Assembly: GCA_012720075.1 (NCBI GenBank)
Contig: JAAXZE010000014.1
Coordinates: 1-39,854 of the forward strand
Source of the DNA: Clostridia bacterium
GTDB lineage: Bacteria; Bacillota; Peptococcia; Peptococcales; BICA1-8
DNA: 39,854 nt
Direction: 5' to 3'
Within the stretch, counting starts at the first letter, position 1; every line of letters begins with the position of its first letter. A program made the translations under genes and the position numbers. The notes beneath the pieces are model-generated. The model was not told the origin of the DNA. It did no database searches and worked only from the letters and a program-made list of their open reading frames with translations. Positions 10,099 to 19,229 of the stretch are shown piece after piece.

Positions 10099-10148
10099 GT
10101 AACGCAAGCGCTTACTTTCAATATATAAGTTTTTCCAAATGGTGTCAA
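10099..10148 (-). promoter_or_regulatory. Consensus promoter and candidate operator of the TetR gene
   Basis: On the minus strand, TTGACA (10143-10148), a 17-base spacer and TATATT (10120-10125) make a strong sigma-A promoter. Just downstream, 10099-10115 reads GTAAGCGCTTGCGTTAC on the minus strand. It is an imperfect inverted repeat (GTAA/TTAC ends, CGC/GCG inside, one extra base) where the transcript would begin, which fits an autoregulatory operator. Confidence 0.6.
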
Positions 10149-10195
10149 TAGCAGGAAACTACTACATAAGATTAAGGATAGGAGATTTATATCCG

Positions 10196-10330
10196 CTTTC
10201 AAGTTTTCAACGCCACGGTGACACGATATCACGAAATCTTGGGCACTGGGAACGGGAACAAAAAGATTAACCCAAAAGGATTGTTATCTTACACACTTAC
10301 GCACTATCACACTTACACACTTAAATAATT
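10196..10330. repeat. Intergenic region with dispersed short repeats
   Basis: The gap 10084-10377 holds the TetR promoter at its left end. To the right are two motifs seen elsewhere in the window. CACGGTGACACGATATCACG (from 10214) recurs with few changes at 17401. CACTTACACACTT-type units (10291-10324) recur near 13940, 20210 and 22263. No coding region is visible. Confidence 0.6.
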
Positions 10331-10377
10331 GCCGGTCACGGGACCAATAAGCTTGACCTTAAAAGCACCAATTAATA

Positions 10378-12156
10378 TTAAAGGGGTAAAGTAATAGTAA
10401 ATAAGGTCCCTTTACCCATTTGGCTTTGTACATCGATTCGCCCCTGATGGCCTTCAATGACATGCTTGACGATGCTAAGGCCTAAACCCGTTCCTTCCGT
10501 TGTTCTAGATTTATCAACCCGGTAAAACCTTTCAAATATCCTGGGAAGATCCTCTTTAGGAATACCTATTCCGGTATCGCTAAATTTTATGACCAATTTA
10601 TTCTCTTTTTTTGCAGCGGTTATTTTGATAAAACCCCGCGGTGGAGTGAATTTAATACTATTTTCTAGCAGATTAGTAAAAGCCCTGCTTAACATTTCCC
10701 TATTGACGTTAACCTCCGGCACTTGTTCGGAAGCTTCTATTGTAATCTCCAGTTCCTTTTCTTGAGCCTGATTAGCCAAATAGGCAACACATTCATGCAA
10801 CAAACTTACTATATCCGTCGGGGATTTTTCCATTGCCATGCCTTTGGCTTCGATACGGGAAAGGTCCAATAGATCATTAATAAGCTTGGTTAGACGGCCG
10901 GCCTCCTCATCAATAATGGTGACAAATCTCCGGGCTACTTTTTCATCTTCCAGAGCCCCATCCAAAAGGGTCTCGGCAAAACCTTTGATGGAAGCTACCG
11001 GTGTTCGCAGTTCGTGGGAAGCATTGGCTACAAAATCCGTCTTCATTTTTTCCAGCCTTCGTAAAGCCGTAATATCATGAAAAACTATCACTATCTGGTC
11101 CATTTTCCCGGCATGAATAATGGGCGCGGCATAAGCTCGTAAAGTCAGCCGGTCAGGATACAAGGCTGTTATTTCAAATACCGCCGGTTTTTCTTCTTTT
11201 CTTTCCAAAAGACCATCAATTTGTTCCACCAGATTATAATTCCTTATGACATTATGATAAGGCTTACCCAGAGCTTCACCTTTAAATTGGAAAAACTGCC
11301 GGACCTGGGGATTAATCATCCTGATAATACTTTGGTTATCAATTACCATTACTCCACTGGCCATGTGATTGAGAACAGCCTCCAGCCTCTGCTTGCCGGT
11401 GGCAATTTCATTTATTTGAGCCTTAAGGGAAGCGGCCATTTCATTTATGCTTTGGGCTAAAAGGGCCAATTCATCATTGGAGGAGATAAAAATCTTTTGT
11501 TGCCAATCCCCCCTGGCAATTCTTTGGGCCGTTTTACTTATTAATTCGATAGGTCTGGTAAAGGTTCCGGCCAGCCACAAACTTAAAATAACAGCCATTA
11601 AAACGGCAGCCGCTCCCCCTAATAATAAGGGTTTTCTGAATAAAGTCCAGGCTTTCTCTACGCTTAAAAGGGGTAAAGCAAGGCGAATGGCAGCCTTAAC
11701 CTCGCCCCCGTATATTAAAGGCCGGGCTACATAAAGATGACTGGTTTCCAGGGTTTCACTAAACCGGGTGGCAATACCGACCTCTCCTTCCAAAGCGGTT
11801 GCAAATTCCGGCCTATCCTTATGGTTTTCCATCCGGGAAACCGAATGGTGGGTTTCTCCCAAAACTTCACCATGAAAATTGATCACCGTTATCCTGGCCC
11901 CGATTTGGTCTCCTATTTCCTTTACTAACTTTTGGATTTCCCCTTTGTCATCTTCTAATATTGGTTCTATTAAAATCCGGGAAACCAAAAAGGTGTTGGT
12001 TTTCAGGCCCTTTTCTACATCCTTAAGATAATACTCCCGTAACGGACCCAGTATGGCAAAAGCCATGACCGTAAAAGACAAAGAAATCAATAATAGGTAG
12101 GTTAACAAAAGCTTGGTTCTTATTCTAATTTTCAAAAACAATCCCCTACCTTTCAT
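10378..12156 (-). CDS. phoR: Phosphate-type sensor histidine kinase PhoR
   Basis: 592-residue membrane sensor kinase. In order: TM1 (about 14-34), an extracytoplasmic sensor domain of about 135 residues, TM2 (about 175-197), HAMP, a PAS domain (about 255-350), HisKA with the phospho-accepting His in NASHELRTPVASIKGF, and HATPase with N box (LLENSIKFTPP), G1 (FSDTGIGIPKED) and GTGLGLSIVKHV. It follows phoP by 16 bases on the same strand. The ATG at 12156 has a poor ribosome site; a TTG eight codons in, preceded by GGGG, is an alternative. Its role in phosphate limitation is inferred from the divergent pst operon. Confidence 0.88.
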   Translation of the reverse strand: MKGRGLFLKIRIRTKLLLTYLLLISLSFTVMAFAILGPLREYYLKDVEKGLKTNTFLVSRILIEPILEDDKGEIQKLVKEIGDQIGARITVINFHGEVLGETHHSVSRMENHKDRPEFATALEGEVGIATRFSETLETSHLYVARPLIYGGEVKAAIRLALPLLSVEKAWTLFRKPLLLGGAAAVLMAVILSLWLAGTFTRPIELISKTAQRIARGDWQQKIFISSNDELALLAQSINEMAASLKAQINEIATGKQRLEAVLNHMASGVMVIDNQSIIRMINPQVRQFFQFKGEALGKPYHNVIRNYNLVEQIDGLLERKEEKPAVFEITALYPDRLTLRAYAAPIIHAGKMDQIVIVFHDITALRRLEKMKTDFVANASHELRTPVASIKGFAETLLDGALEDEKVARRFVTIIDEEAGRLTKLINDLLDLSRIEAKGMAMEKSPTDIVSLLHECVAYLANQAQEKELEITIEASEQVPEVNVNREMLSRAFTNLLENSIKFTPPRGFIKITAAKKENKLVIKFSDTGIGIPKEDLPRIFERFYRVDKSRTTEGTGLGLSIVKHVIEGHQGRIDVQSQMGKGTLFTITLPL

Positions 12157-12172
12157 TTTTCCAACTTACCCG

Positions 12173-12850
12173 CTATCTTTCCGCAAACTTATACCCTACT
12201 CCCCGAACAGTTTCAATCAAATCTTCGCCCAGCTTCTGGCGCAAGTGTCTTATATGAACATCCACCGTTCTGGTATCTCCCAGGTATTCATAACCCCAAA
12301 TTTCTTCTAAGAGGTAAGCCCGGGTAAATACCTTTCCAGGCCGTGACGCCAAAAGATATAAAAGTTGAAATTCTTTATGGGTGAGTTCAACCTTTTCCCC
12401 GTTCAATAAAACCTCATAGTTTTCCATATTTATACTTAAATTGCCCCTTGTTAAAACTTCCCCGGCATTTTGCTCAATGTATCTGGTTCGTCGTAACAAT
12501 GCTTTCACCCGAGCAACTATTTCCCGAGTGCTGAAGGGCTTGGTGACGTAATCATCGGCGCCCATTTCCAGACCCAAAACCCGATCCAACTCTTCACCCT
12601 TTGCGGTCAAGATGATCACCGGCATATGGGCCAATTCCTTCTTGCTTCTTATTATCCGACATATTTCCAAACCATCCCTAAAGGGAAGCATTAAGTCCAA
12701 AATAACCAAATCAGGCCAACCGGTCTCGATTATTTCCAGTCCTTCCTGACCGTCTTTGGCAGTTTTAACCTCATAGCCTTCCTTTTCTAAATTATATTGT
12801 AAAAGTTCTCGAATATTTGGGTCGTCTTCGACAACTAAGATTCCGGTCAC
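12173..12850 (-). CDS. phoP: Two-component response regulator PhoP/PhoB
   Basis: 225-residue OmpR-class regulator. The receiver domain has the acidic pair in VVEDDPN, the phospho-acceptor Asp in VILDLMLPF, Thr in VIILTAK and Lys in YVTKPFS. A C-terminal winged helix follows (LTHKEFQLLYLLASRPGKVFTR, with GDTRTVDVHIRHLRQKL beyond). The start is a GTG, 7 bases after AAGGGGG. It is expected to bind TTAACA-type direct repeats. Such a repeat lies in the divergent gap before pstS. It forms one operon with phoR. Confidence 0.9.
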   Translation of the reverse strand: MTGILVVEDDPNIRELLQYNLEKEGYEVKTAKDGQEGLEIIETGWPDLVILDLMLPFRDGLEICRIIRSKKELAHMPVIILTAKGEELDRVLGLEMGADDYVTKPFSTREIVARVKALLRRTRYIEQNAGEVLTRGNLSINMENYEVLLNGEKVELTHKEFQLLYLLASRPGKVFTRAYLLEEIWGYEYLGDTRTVDVHIRHLRQKLGEDLIETVRGVGYKFAER

Positions 12851-12934
12851 GGAGATACCCCCTTTGAAGAGTTACCACAATTTTAGCAGAAAAATTCAAG
12901 CAAAAGTAGTACTGTGCTGCGGTTATCCCATTAT

Positions 12935-12951
12935 TTAACCAAAACTTAACA
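12935..12951 (+). promoter_or_regulatory. PhoP-box-like direct repeat upstream of pstS
   Basis: TTAACC-AAAAC-TTAACA is two hexamers spaced by 5 bases (11-bp period), matching the known Gram-positive PhoP box pattern (TTAACA-like repeats). It lies about 75 bases before the pstS start, in the gap between divergent phoP and pstS. Neighbouring 11-bp positions are degenerate, so only two good half-sites are visible. Confidence 0.65.
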
Positions 12952-13024
12952 AAGGGATAATTTTATGTTTACACGGGTTTGTTATCTTATTCTCGTACAG
13001 AGAAAAATCAGGAGGGAATTTTCA

Positions 13025-13876
13025 ATGTTCAAAAAAGTTAGTCTAATATTTTTGGTGCTTTTCTTTATTTTGTCTTCGACGGCAGGCTGCAGTGGACAGA
13101 AGGAGCAAGTTGGTCAAGTAAATAACGGAGAAACAAAACCAAAGGGCAATTTAAAACTGGCAGGATCTACCTCGGTACAGCCTTTGGCTGAAGAACTGGC
13201 CATGAGGTTTATGGAATTAAACAGAGAGGTAAAAATTGATGTGACCGGCGGGGGTTCCGGGGCAGGAGTAGAGTCAACGATAAACGGTGCGGCCGATATA
13301 GGGATGACTTCCCGGGAACTGAAAGAGTCTGAAAAAGAAAATAATCCTGGCCTTAAAACTGTTGTAATAGCTCAAGACGGCATTGCGGTAATCGTAAATA
13401 AAAACAATATTGTTGATGATTTGACTTTGGAGCAAGTTAAGGATATTTTTTCCGGTAAAATCACCAACTGGAAAGACTTAGGCGGTAAAGATACCGCTAT
13501 TACGGTGGTTAACCGTGAAGAAGGTTCCGGCACCCGCGGGGCTTTTGAAGAAATCGTCTTAGGCAAGGAAAAAATCACGGAAAAGGCTGCCGTGCAAAAC
13601 TCCACAGGGGCTGTCAAAACCGCTGTCAGCGCTGACCCAAATGCCATTGGCTATATCTCCATGGGGTCCATGGATGATGAGGTCAAAAGTTTAAAAATCG
13701 GCGGCATTGAACCGTCTATTGAAAATGCCAAATCAGGCTTCTACCCCGTGACCCGTCCTTTTATCTTCCTGGTTAACGGCGAAGCCGAAGGTTTAGCCAA
13801 AGTTTTCATTGACTGGGTTTTGGACACGGAAGCGCAGGAAATGGTGCAAGAAAACGGTTTCATTCCTGTAAAATAA
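13025..13876 (+). CDS. pstS: Phosphate ABC transporter substrate-binding lipoprotein PstS
   Basis: 283 residues. A lipoprotein signal peptide ends at Cys22 (LSSTAGC). The mature protein has the phosphate-binding motifs of PstS: LAGSTSVQPLAEELA, TGGGSGAGVES, GMTSREL, and NREEGSGTRGAFEE. AGGAGGG lies 7-8 bases before the ATG at 13025; an in-frame ATG 60 bases upstream has no such site. It heads pstS-pstC-pstA-pstB-phoU and sits beside a PhoP-box-like repeat, so induction by phosphate starvation is likely. Confidence 0.93.
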   Translation: MFKKVSLIFLVLFFILSSTAGCSGQKEQVGQVNNGETKPKGNLKLAGSTSVQPLAEELAMRFMELNREVKIDVTGGGSGAGVESTINGAADIGMTSRELKESEKENNPGLKTVVIAQDGIAVIVNKNNIVDDLTLEQVKDIFSGKITNWKDLGGKDTAITVVNREEGSGTRGAFEEIVLGKEKITEKAAVQNSTGAVKTAVSADPNAIGYISMGSMDDEVKSLKIGGIEPSIENAKSGFYPVTRPFIFLVNGEAEGLAKVFIDWVLDTEAQEMVQENGFIPVK

Positions 13877-13986
13877 GCAAAATCGGAAGCAATATGTAGA
13901 AGATTTGGTGAATATTTTCGTCAACCTTTTTCTATTCATATACACTTAATCACTAAAACACTTACCCACTACACCGAGGTGGTCCC

Positions 13987-14913
13987 ATGAAAAAACTAAA
14001 TAAACCCTGCCGGATATCTCAACTGTCGGACAAAATAGCAAAACCCTTGCTATTTGGAATGGCCCTGACCGCTTTCTCCATTACCGTCTTAATTGCTTTT
14101 TTTATTTTCCAACAGGGGCTGCCGGTTCTTGGGGAATACGGCATCTGGAATATCCTCACCGGTAAAAGCTGGCGTCCCACAGAAGGAATTTACGGAATAT
14201 TACCTATGATAGCAGGTACTTTTTATGTTACTTTCCTGGCCCTAGCCATAGGGGTTCCTTTCGGTTTGGCTACGGCCGTGTTTTTGGCCGAACTGGCCAC
14301 GGAAAAAACGGCCCGAATTATCCGGCCGGCCATTGAACTTTTGGCAGGTATCCCATCGGTTATTTATGGTTTGTTCGGCATGGTTGTCATTAATGAGGCC
14401 ATGCGCTTTATTGAACGGGAGATACTGGCCGGTGTTTTACCCCCTGAATATCGCTGGGGTTATAGCATTCTAAGCGGGGGCATGGTTCTGGCTATCATGA
14501 TTTTACCTACAATTATTAATATTTCGGAAGATGCCATCAGAGCCGTTCCCCGTTCCTATAAAGAAGGCGCTTTGGCCCTTGGGTCTTCCCACATTCAAAC
14601 CATATTGCAGGTAATACTCCCGTCCGCTAAATCGGGGATAATTTCTGCGGTCATCCTGGCTATGGGAAGGGCTTTAGGGGAAACCATGGCTTTAATCATG
14701 GTTATCGGCAATGTGCCTATGCTGCCCCGACACGGCATTCTGAGCCTTTTTGCCCCCGCCGCCACGTTAACGGGAACCATAGCTTTGGAAATGGGTTATG
14801 CCGGACCTGAACATCGAGCGGCCTTGTTTATGATAGGTGTTGTCTTATTCTGCATCATCGCTTTATTAAATTCTTTTGCCATGGCGGCAACCCGGAGAGG
14901 AGTAGGTAAATAA
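13987..14913 (+). CDS. pstC: Phosphate ABC transporter permease PstC
   Basis: 308-residue integral membrane protein with about six membrane segments. The binding-protein-dependent permease loop is clear (PRSYKEGALALGSSHIQTI near residue 190-208), and LLAGIPSVIYGLFG near 115 is typical of PstC/PstA. GAGGTGG precedes the ATG. The 110-base gap after pstS carries a CACTTA-type repeat and no terminator. The stop codon directly abuts the pstA ATG. Confidence 0.92.
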   Translation: MKKLNKPCRISQLSDKIAKPLLFGMALTAFSITVLIAFFIFQQGLPVLGEYGIWNILTGKSWRPTEGIYGILPMIAGTFYVTFLALAIGVPFGLATAVFLAELATEKTARIIRPAIELLAGIPSVIYGLFGMVVINEAMRFIEREILAGVLPPEYRWGYSILSGGMVLAIMILPTIINISEDAIRAVPRSYKEGALALGSSHIQTILQVILPSAKSGIISAVILAMGRALGETMALIMVIGNVPMLPRHGILSLFAPAATLTGTIALEMGYAGPEHRAALFMIGVVLFCIIALLNSFAMAATRRGVGK

Positions 14914-15762
14914 ATGCTGACAAAGCCTAAAGACAGAAAAGAGCTCTTAATTAACGGTTTTTTGTGGGCAGCGGCTTTTTTGGCGGTAGCCATTCTGGTA
15001 TTTATTTTAGGATATATAATCTTAAAAGGCATGGGACATGTGGATTTAGAGTTTTTGACCCAAAAACCACGGAAAATGGGATCCGAAGGCGGAATCTTTC
15101 CCATCATTATAGGTACTGTCTATTTTGTCTTTTTAACCATTTTGACGGCTGCTCCTTTGGGTGTGGGAACTGCTATTTATCTCAACGAATATACCCGGGA
15201 AGGAAAAATAACCAGGATCATCCGTTTTGGAACCGAACTTTTAGCCGGAATACCGTCCATTATTTTTGGTTTGTTTGGATACGCTTTCTTTGTGGTGCTC
15301 TTACATGATTACACCCAGGGCTGGTCCTTAGTTTCCGGAGCCCTGACCGCAACCTGTATGATACTGCCTACCCTGGTCCGTGCCTCGGAAGAAGCTCTAA
15401 AAACAGTGCCCCGCTCTTATCGGGAAGGCAGTTTAGCCTTGGGAGCCAATAAATGGCAGACAATTTATAAAGTAGTCTTGCCCTCAGCCCTTCCCGGGAT
15501 ATTAACCGGAATAATCCTGAGCATTGGACGGGCCATTTGTGAAACAGCCGCCCTGCTTTTAACCTTAGGGGGTTCGTTATTGATGCCGGAATCCATTTTT
15601 CACGGAGCCAGAACCTTATCAATGCATTTATATATGGTGGCCATGGAGACAGGGAACATGGATGTCGCTTTTGGGACCGGCGTAGTTTTGATAGCAATTA
15701 TCCTGCTAATCAACTTCACAGCCAATTATGCCATTAAAAAGCTGGTAGCCCGGAACAGATAG
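14914..15762 (+). CDS. pstA: Phosphate ABC transporter permease PstA
   Basis: 282-residue membrane permease and partner of PstC. It has the family motifs LLAGIPSIIFGLFGY near residue 108 and the ATPase-contact loop VPRSYREGSLALGANKWQTI near 166-185. The ATG follows the pstC stop with no gap, which suggests translational coupling. pstB starts 12 bases after its end. Confidence 0.92.
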   Translation: MLTKPKDRKELLINGFLWAAAFLAVAILVFILGYIILKGMGHVDLEFLTQKPRKMGSEGGIFPIIIGTVYFVFLTILTAAPLGVGTAIYLNEYTREGKITRIIRFGTELLAGIPSIIFGLFGYAFFVVLLHDYTQGWSLVSGALTATCMILPTLVRASEEALKTVPRSYREGSLALGANKWQTIYKVVLPSALPGILTGIILSIGRAICETAALLLTLGGSLLMPESIFHGARTLSMHLYMVAMETGNMDVAFGTGVVLIAIILLINFTANYAIKKLVARNR

Positions 15763-15774
15763 GAGGAACAGATT

Positions 15775-16539
15775 ATGCCTGAAAAAAACAACAAAATAAT
15801 TACCGAAAACCTGAATTTTTATTACGGCAAATTCCAGGCCTTAAAAGATATTAACATTAAAATCGGCGAAAAAAAGGTTACCGCCTTTATCGGTCCTTCA
15901 GGCTGCGGAAAATCAACCTTTTTACGAACCCTAAACAGGATGAACGATCTCCTCGGTGAGGTCAGGATTGAAGGTAAAGTCCTGATAGATGACAGCGACA
16001 TCTACCGCAGTGATGTAGATGTGGTGACTTTGAGAAAAAAGATGGGGATGGTCTTTCAAAGTCCCAACCCCTTTCCCATGTCTATTTTCGAAAATGTCGC
16101 TTACGGACCCAAAATCCACGGAATAAAGAATAAAAACACTTTGCAAGAAATTGTGGAAAAAAGCTTAAAGCAAGCTTTCCTCTGGGATGAGGTAAAAGAT
16201 GATTTGAATAAAAACGCCCTTAGCCTTTCCGGTGGGCAACAACAACGTTTGTGTATTGCCAGGGTTTTGGCGGTAGAACCGGAAGTGCTTTTGATGGATG
16301 AGCCCACTTCCGCCCTGGACCCGATATCAACTTTAAGAATTGAAGAATTAATCCAGGATTTAAAAAAGGAGTATACTATAGTAATTGTAACCCATAACAT
16401 GCAACAGGCGGCCAGGATCTCCGATTATACAGCCTTTTTCTTAAACGGGGAAATGGTGGAATATGATCGCACGGAAAATATCTTCACCAAACCCAAGGAT
16501 AAGCGAACGGAAGATTATATTACCGGCAGATTCGGCTAA
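15775..16539 (+). CDS. pstB: Phosphate ABC transporter ATPase PstB
   Basis: 254-residue ATPase with Walker [10 protein letters not shown] (about residues 43-51), Q-loop [20 protein letters not shown], signature [16 protein letters not shown], Walker [14 protein letters not shown] and H-loop [13 protein letters not shown]. The QSPNPFPMS stretch is characteristic of PstB. It has an AGGAGG site. phoU begins 16 bases after its end. Confidence 0.94.
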   Translation: MPEKNNKIITENLNFYYGKFQALKDINIKIGEKKVTAFIGPSGCGKSTFLRTLNRMNDLLGEVRIEGKVLIDDSDIYRSDVDVVTLRKKMGMVFQSPNPFPMSIFENVAYGPKIHGIKNKNTLQEIVEKSLKQAFLWDEVKDDLNKNALSLSGGQQQRLCIARVLAVEPEVLLMDEPTSALDPISTLRIEELIQDLKKEYTIVIVTHNMQQAARISDYTAFFLNGEMVEYDRTENIFTKPKDKRTEDYITGRFG

Positions 16540-16555
16540 AGGAGGAATAAATAAA

Positions 16556-17212
16556 ATGACAAGAATGAATTATCAAAATGCACTTAACCATTTGGAAAAG
16601 GAAATTCTCAAGATGGGCAGCCTGGTAGAGGAACAAATTAATCTGTCTGTGGCTTCCTTGATAAGGCAAGATATGGAATTGGCTCAAAAGGTAGTTGATA
16701 AAGACGACATAATCGATGCTATAGAGTTACAGATTGAAGAAAAAATTCTAAAACTCATCGCAACCCAGCAGCCCATGGCCAAGGATTTACGCCGAATATC
16801 GGCCGGTTTTAAAATCATCACCGATTTGGAACGTATCGGGGATAACGCCGTTGATATCGCCAAAACATGCCTGAGAATTGGCAATGAACCTCTGATAAAG
16901 CCCCTGATCGATATCCCCAGAATGGCCGAATTAACCCAGCTAATGCTTAAAGAAGCCCTGGACGCATATATTAATGAAGATATTAACCTGGCCGAAAGCC
17001 TGGCCGCCAAGGATGATATTGTTGACGGCTTGCATGCTCAAATAATCAGGGAATTGCTGACTTACATGCTGGAAGACCCTAAAAACATTAAGCAGGGTAC
17101 CCAACTGATGTTTGTCAGCCGCTACCTGGAAAGGATTGCGGACCATACTACCAATTTGGGTGAAAATGTAATATACATGGTCACTGCCGAACGAAAAGAC
17201 CTGAATGAATAA
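16556..17212 (+). CDS. phoU: Phosphate signalling and transport regulator PhoU
   Basis: 218 residues, the usual PhoU length, made of two three-helix repeats. Each repeat has the metal-binding E/DxxxD motif (DLERIGDNAVDIA near residue 92 and YLERIADHTTNLGENV near 192). AAAGGAGG lies 10 bases before the ATG at 16556; longer in-frame reading overlaps pstB without a ribosome site. It is the last gene of the pst operon and links transporter state to PhoR. No clear terminator follows. Confidence 0.92.
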   Translation: MTRMNYQNALNHLEKEILKMGSLVEEQINLSVASLIRQDMELAQKVVDKDDIIDAIELQIEEKILKLIATQQPMAKDLRRISAGFKIITDLERIGDNAVDIAKTCLRIGNEPLIKPLIDIPRMAELTQLMLKEALDAYINEDINLAESLAAKDDIVDGLHAQIIRELLTYMLEDPKNIKQGTQLMFVSRYLERIADHTTNLGENVIYMVTAERKDLNE

Positions 17213-17332
17213 ATTATATGTTATCGTTTCATCGTACCAGCGTGCCACTGTTACGTCGATAATTTGAAAAAAGTTGGAATGTCGGTAGAGTTGGAAAGAA
17301 AATTAAGATTAAAGATTACGCCAACTTTGGTG

Positions 17333-17460
17333 GCTAGCTTTTGCTTCGCTAGATTATAAAAATCGCTCACCGGAAGTTTCAGATTTCGGCGTCACGGTGT
17401 CACGGTGACACAATGTCACAAAATCCTAATTACGAAATAACCAAATCTCAACCTTATCCT
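17333..17460. repeat. Intergenic region with dispersed short repeats
   Basis: The 17213-17459 gap has no gene. It holds GGCTAGCTTTTGCTTCGCTA at 17334, a GTCACGGTGTCACGGTGACA duplication at 17391 leading into CAATGTCACAAAATC (like 10214-10238), and CAACCTTATCCTCAACC at its right end. These motifs recur in other gaps of the window. Confidence 0.55.
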
Positions 17461-18311
17461 CAACCTGCGTCATTTATGACGTATTTTTTTAACTTTGGAT
17501 AAACCTTTAAAGCATTATTATAGAAGACATCCTCATGATATTGTTCCGGTACCACATGCTTAACAAATTCAACATAAGGTTCTATGGGCACCAAAGGCCA
17601 GTCGGTCCCAAAAAGGATCTTTTCATAACTGTGGGCGTAGACTAAACCCTGCTGCACCAGTTCCACAAACAACCTCACGTCCTTGGTTTGCAAAACCACC
17701 TCCCGGTTGCCTGCTATCAACCCCGACAAATCGGCATAAACATTGGGGTTTTTCTGGAGAAGCTCAGCAGTATCCAAGACCCAGGGAACGCCAAAATGAC
17801 AAATAATAAAATTTATATCGGGGTGGGTTACCGCCAGTTCATCAATAGTTAAAGGATGGGAATATTTTAAAAGGCCGTTAAAGGTTTGGGTGTCTCCGGT
17901 ATGGATTGCTACCGGAACCTTATACTTTCTGGCTAAATCATAGATTGGCTCATAGACAGGGTCATAAACATAAACGGGAAAATAACCGGCATAAATTTTT
18001 AGCCCTGTTGCTCGGGTATTTTTCAATTCCCGTTCAATGTTTGCCAATTCTTCCCGGTTTTTTCGCAGTTCTTCCGGGTTTACTCCCACACAATAAAAAA
18101 GGGAGTCAACGGTACCGTCTTCCAGGGTTAAATCACAAGGGTCACCCAAATTCCTGGCAGGAGTAGTCATAACAACTCCCGCCACTACATTGGCCTTATT
18201 AAATTCATCTTTTAAGCCTTGAGCGCAATAATTTACCTGAGAAATCTCCCGGGCAGTCTTTTTAAAACCCTCGGCATTAAAAAAATGCAGGTGAGCATCA
18301 ATTATTTTCAT
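17460..18311 (-). CDS. Amidohydrolase-family (TIM-barrel, amidohydro-rel) metal-dependent hydrolase
   Basis: 283 residues. Metal-binding motifs of the amidohydrolase-2 group are visible: DAHLHFF at residues 5-11, VAIHTGDT near 133, IICHFG near 168, and FGTDWPLVP near 238. These hydrolases and decarboxylases act on small organic acids or amides; the substrate here cannot be told. AAAGGG precedes the ATG. It stands alone: phoU converges from the left and a (+) gene diverges to the right. Confidence 0.8.
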   Translation of the reverse strand: MKIIDAHLHFFNAEGFKKTAREISQVNYCAQGLKDEFNKANVVAGVVMTTPARNLGDPCDLTLEDGTVDSLFYCVGVNPEELRKNREELANIERELKNTRATGLKIYAGYFPVYVYDPVYEPIYDLARKYKVPVAIHTGDTQTFNGLLKYSHPLTIDELAVTHPDINFIICHFGVPWVLDTAELLQKNPNVYADLSGLIAGNREVVLQTKDVRLFVELVQQGLVYAHSYEKILFGTDWPLVPIEPYVEFVKHVVPEQYHEDVFYNNALKVYPKLKKYVINDAG

Positions 18312-18415
18312 GAAACATCCCTTTCCCTTTATGTTAATAGGATTCTCTTCATTATTATATATCCAAAAATTTTATTGCCAAAACATACTCTTATTGCTTA
18401 ACAAAGGACAAAAAA

Positions 18416-18447
18416 AGCCGGAGCATAATATGCTTCCGGCTCATTTT
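18416..18447. terminator. Terminator-like hairpin in a divergent gap
   Basis: AGCCGGAGC / GCTTCCGGCT arms with a 7-base ATAATAT loop. It is flanked by a run of A to the left and T6 to the right, so it could act on either strand. It lies between genes transcribed away from each other, where no transcript needs ending, and it closely resembles the hairpin at 19173-19195 after the next gene. Confidence 0.6.
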
Positions 18448-18537
18448 TTGGAAAATAGTGAACAGACGGGGGAGTAAATCTCATCTATTTTGAACACTAT
18501 AACAAAATAATAGGAAAAATTAATAGAGGTGAGACTA

Positions 18538-19131
18538 TTGCTAAAAGATAAGATAATATTAGGTGCAATAATAGGTTTATTAGCTGATGCAGTAAAATTA
18601 GCTGCAAATTTCGCCATGTACAAATTAGGCTGGACCAATGTGGTTTTTTGGCAAATCGTTGCAACACGTTTTCTTAATAAAAATGACTTATTTAAGCCTT
18701 CGGCATTATTTATCGGGGCAGTGGCCGATATAACCTTCTCGGCAGCCTTAGGAATAATCTTTATATATTTTATCAATTTTTTTGGCCGAAACTACTTATT
18801 TATTAAAGGAATAGGCTACGGGCTGTCAACATGGGTTTTAATTTTTGGGACCTTGCTTGGCCTGTCGGTAGAACACAAAATCCCCCCCACTACCGGAGGA
18901 ATAATGGTCACTCTAATTGCCCATTTTATTTACGGTTTAGCTATTGCAACCTTTACAATGCTACTTTTCAAAGAACAAACTGCCGGTAATCAATTTGCAC
19001 CAAAAATAAAACCGTTCAAAAGCTATATACCTACGCCTGCCACTAAGCCGTTAAGATCCGAAGATAAAAACAAAAACGAACATAAAAAGGTTATTAAACT
19101 TAAACCCAAAAAGTTAATAAAAAATGACTAA
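18538..19131 (+). CDS. Small membrane protein of unknown function
   Basis: About 197 residues. There are four predicted membrane segments: near 6-24 (IILGAIIGLLADAVKLAANF), 59-82, 88-108 and 120-143. A Lys-rich basic tail of about 50 residues follows (KPFKSYIPTPATKPL, ending VIKLKPKKLIKND). I do not recognise a named family; similar four-helix proteins of unknown role occur in sporulating Clostridia (from memory). GAGGTG lies 6-7 bases before the TTG at 18538; a GTG at 18529 overlaps that site and is less likely. It is flanked on both sides by look-alike hairpins. Confidence 0.7.
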   Translation: MLKDKIILGAIIGLLADAVKLAANFAMYKLGWTNVVFWQIVATRFLNKNDLFKPSALFIGAVADITFSAALGIIFIYFINFFGRNYLFIKGIGYGLSTWVLIFGTLLGLSVEHKIPPTTGGIMVTLIAHFIYGLAIATFTMLLFKEQTAGNQFAPKIKPFKSYIPTPATKPLRSEDKNKNEHKKVIKLKPKKLIKND

Positions 19132-19172
19132 GGATTATTGGACTTAGCAAAGGGCTTGTGTTAAAAACAAGG

Positions 19173-19206
19173 GCCGGAGCTAAGTATGCTCCGGCTTCGG
19201 GTTTTT
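19173..19206 (+). terminator. Terminator after the small membrane protein gene
   Basis: GCCGGAGC (19173-19180), loop TAAGTAT, GCTCCGGC (19188-19195), then TTCGGG and T6. A competing stem is possible: ACTTAGC (19142-19148) with GCTAAGT (19179-19185), enclosing CTTGT/ACAAG. That gives an attenuator-like layout, although no (+) gene follows closely. Confidence 0.75.
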
Positions 19207-19229
19207 TCAAACTATATTTAGTACAATAC

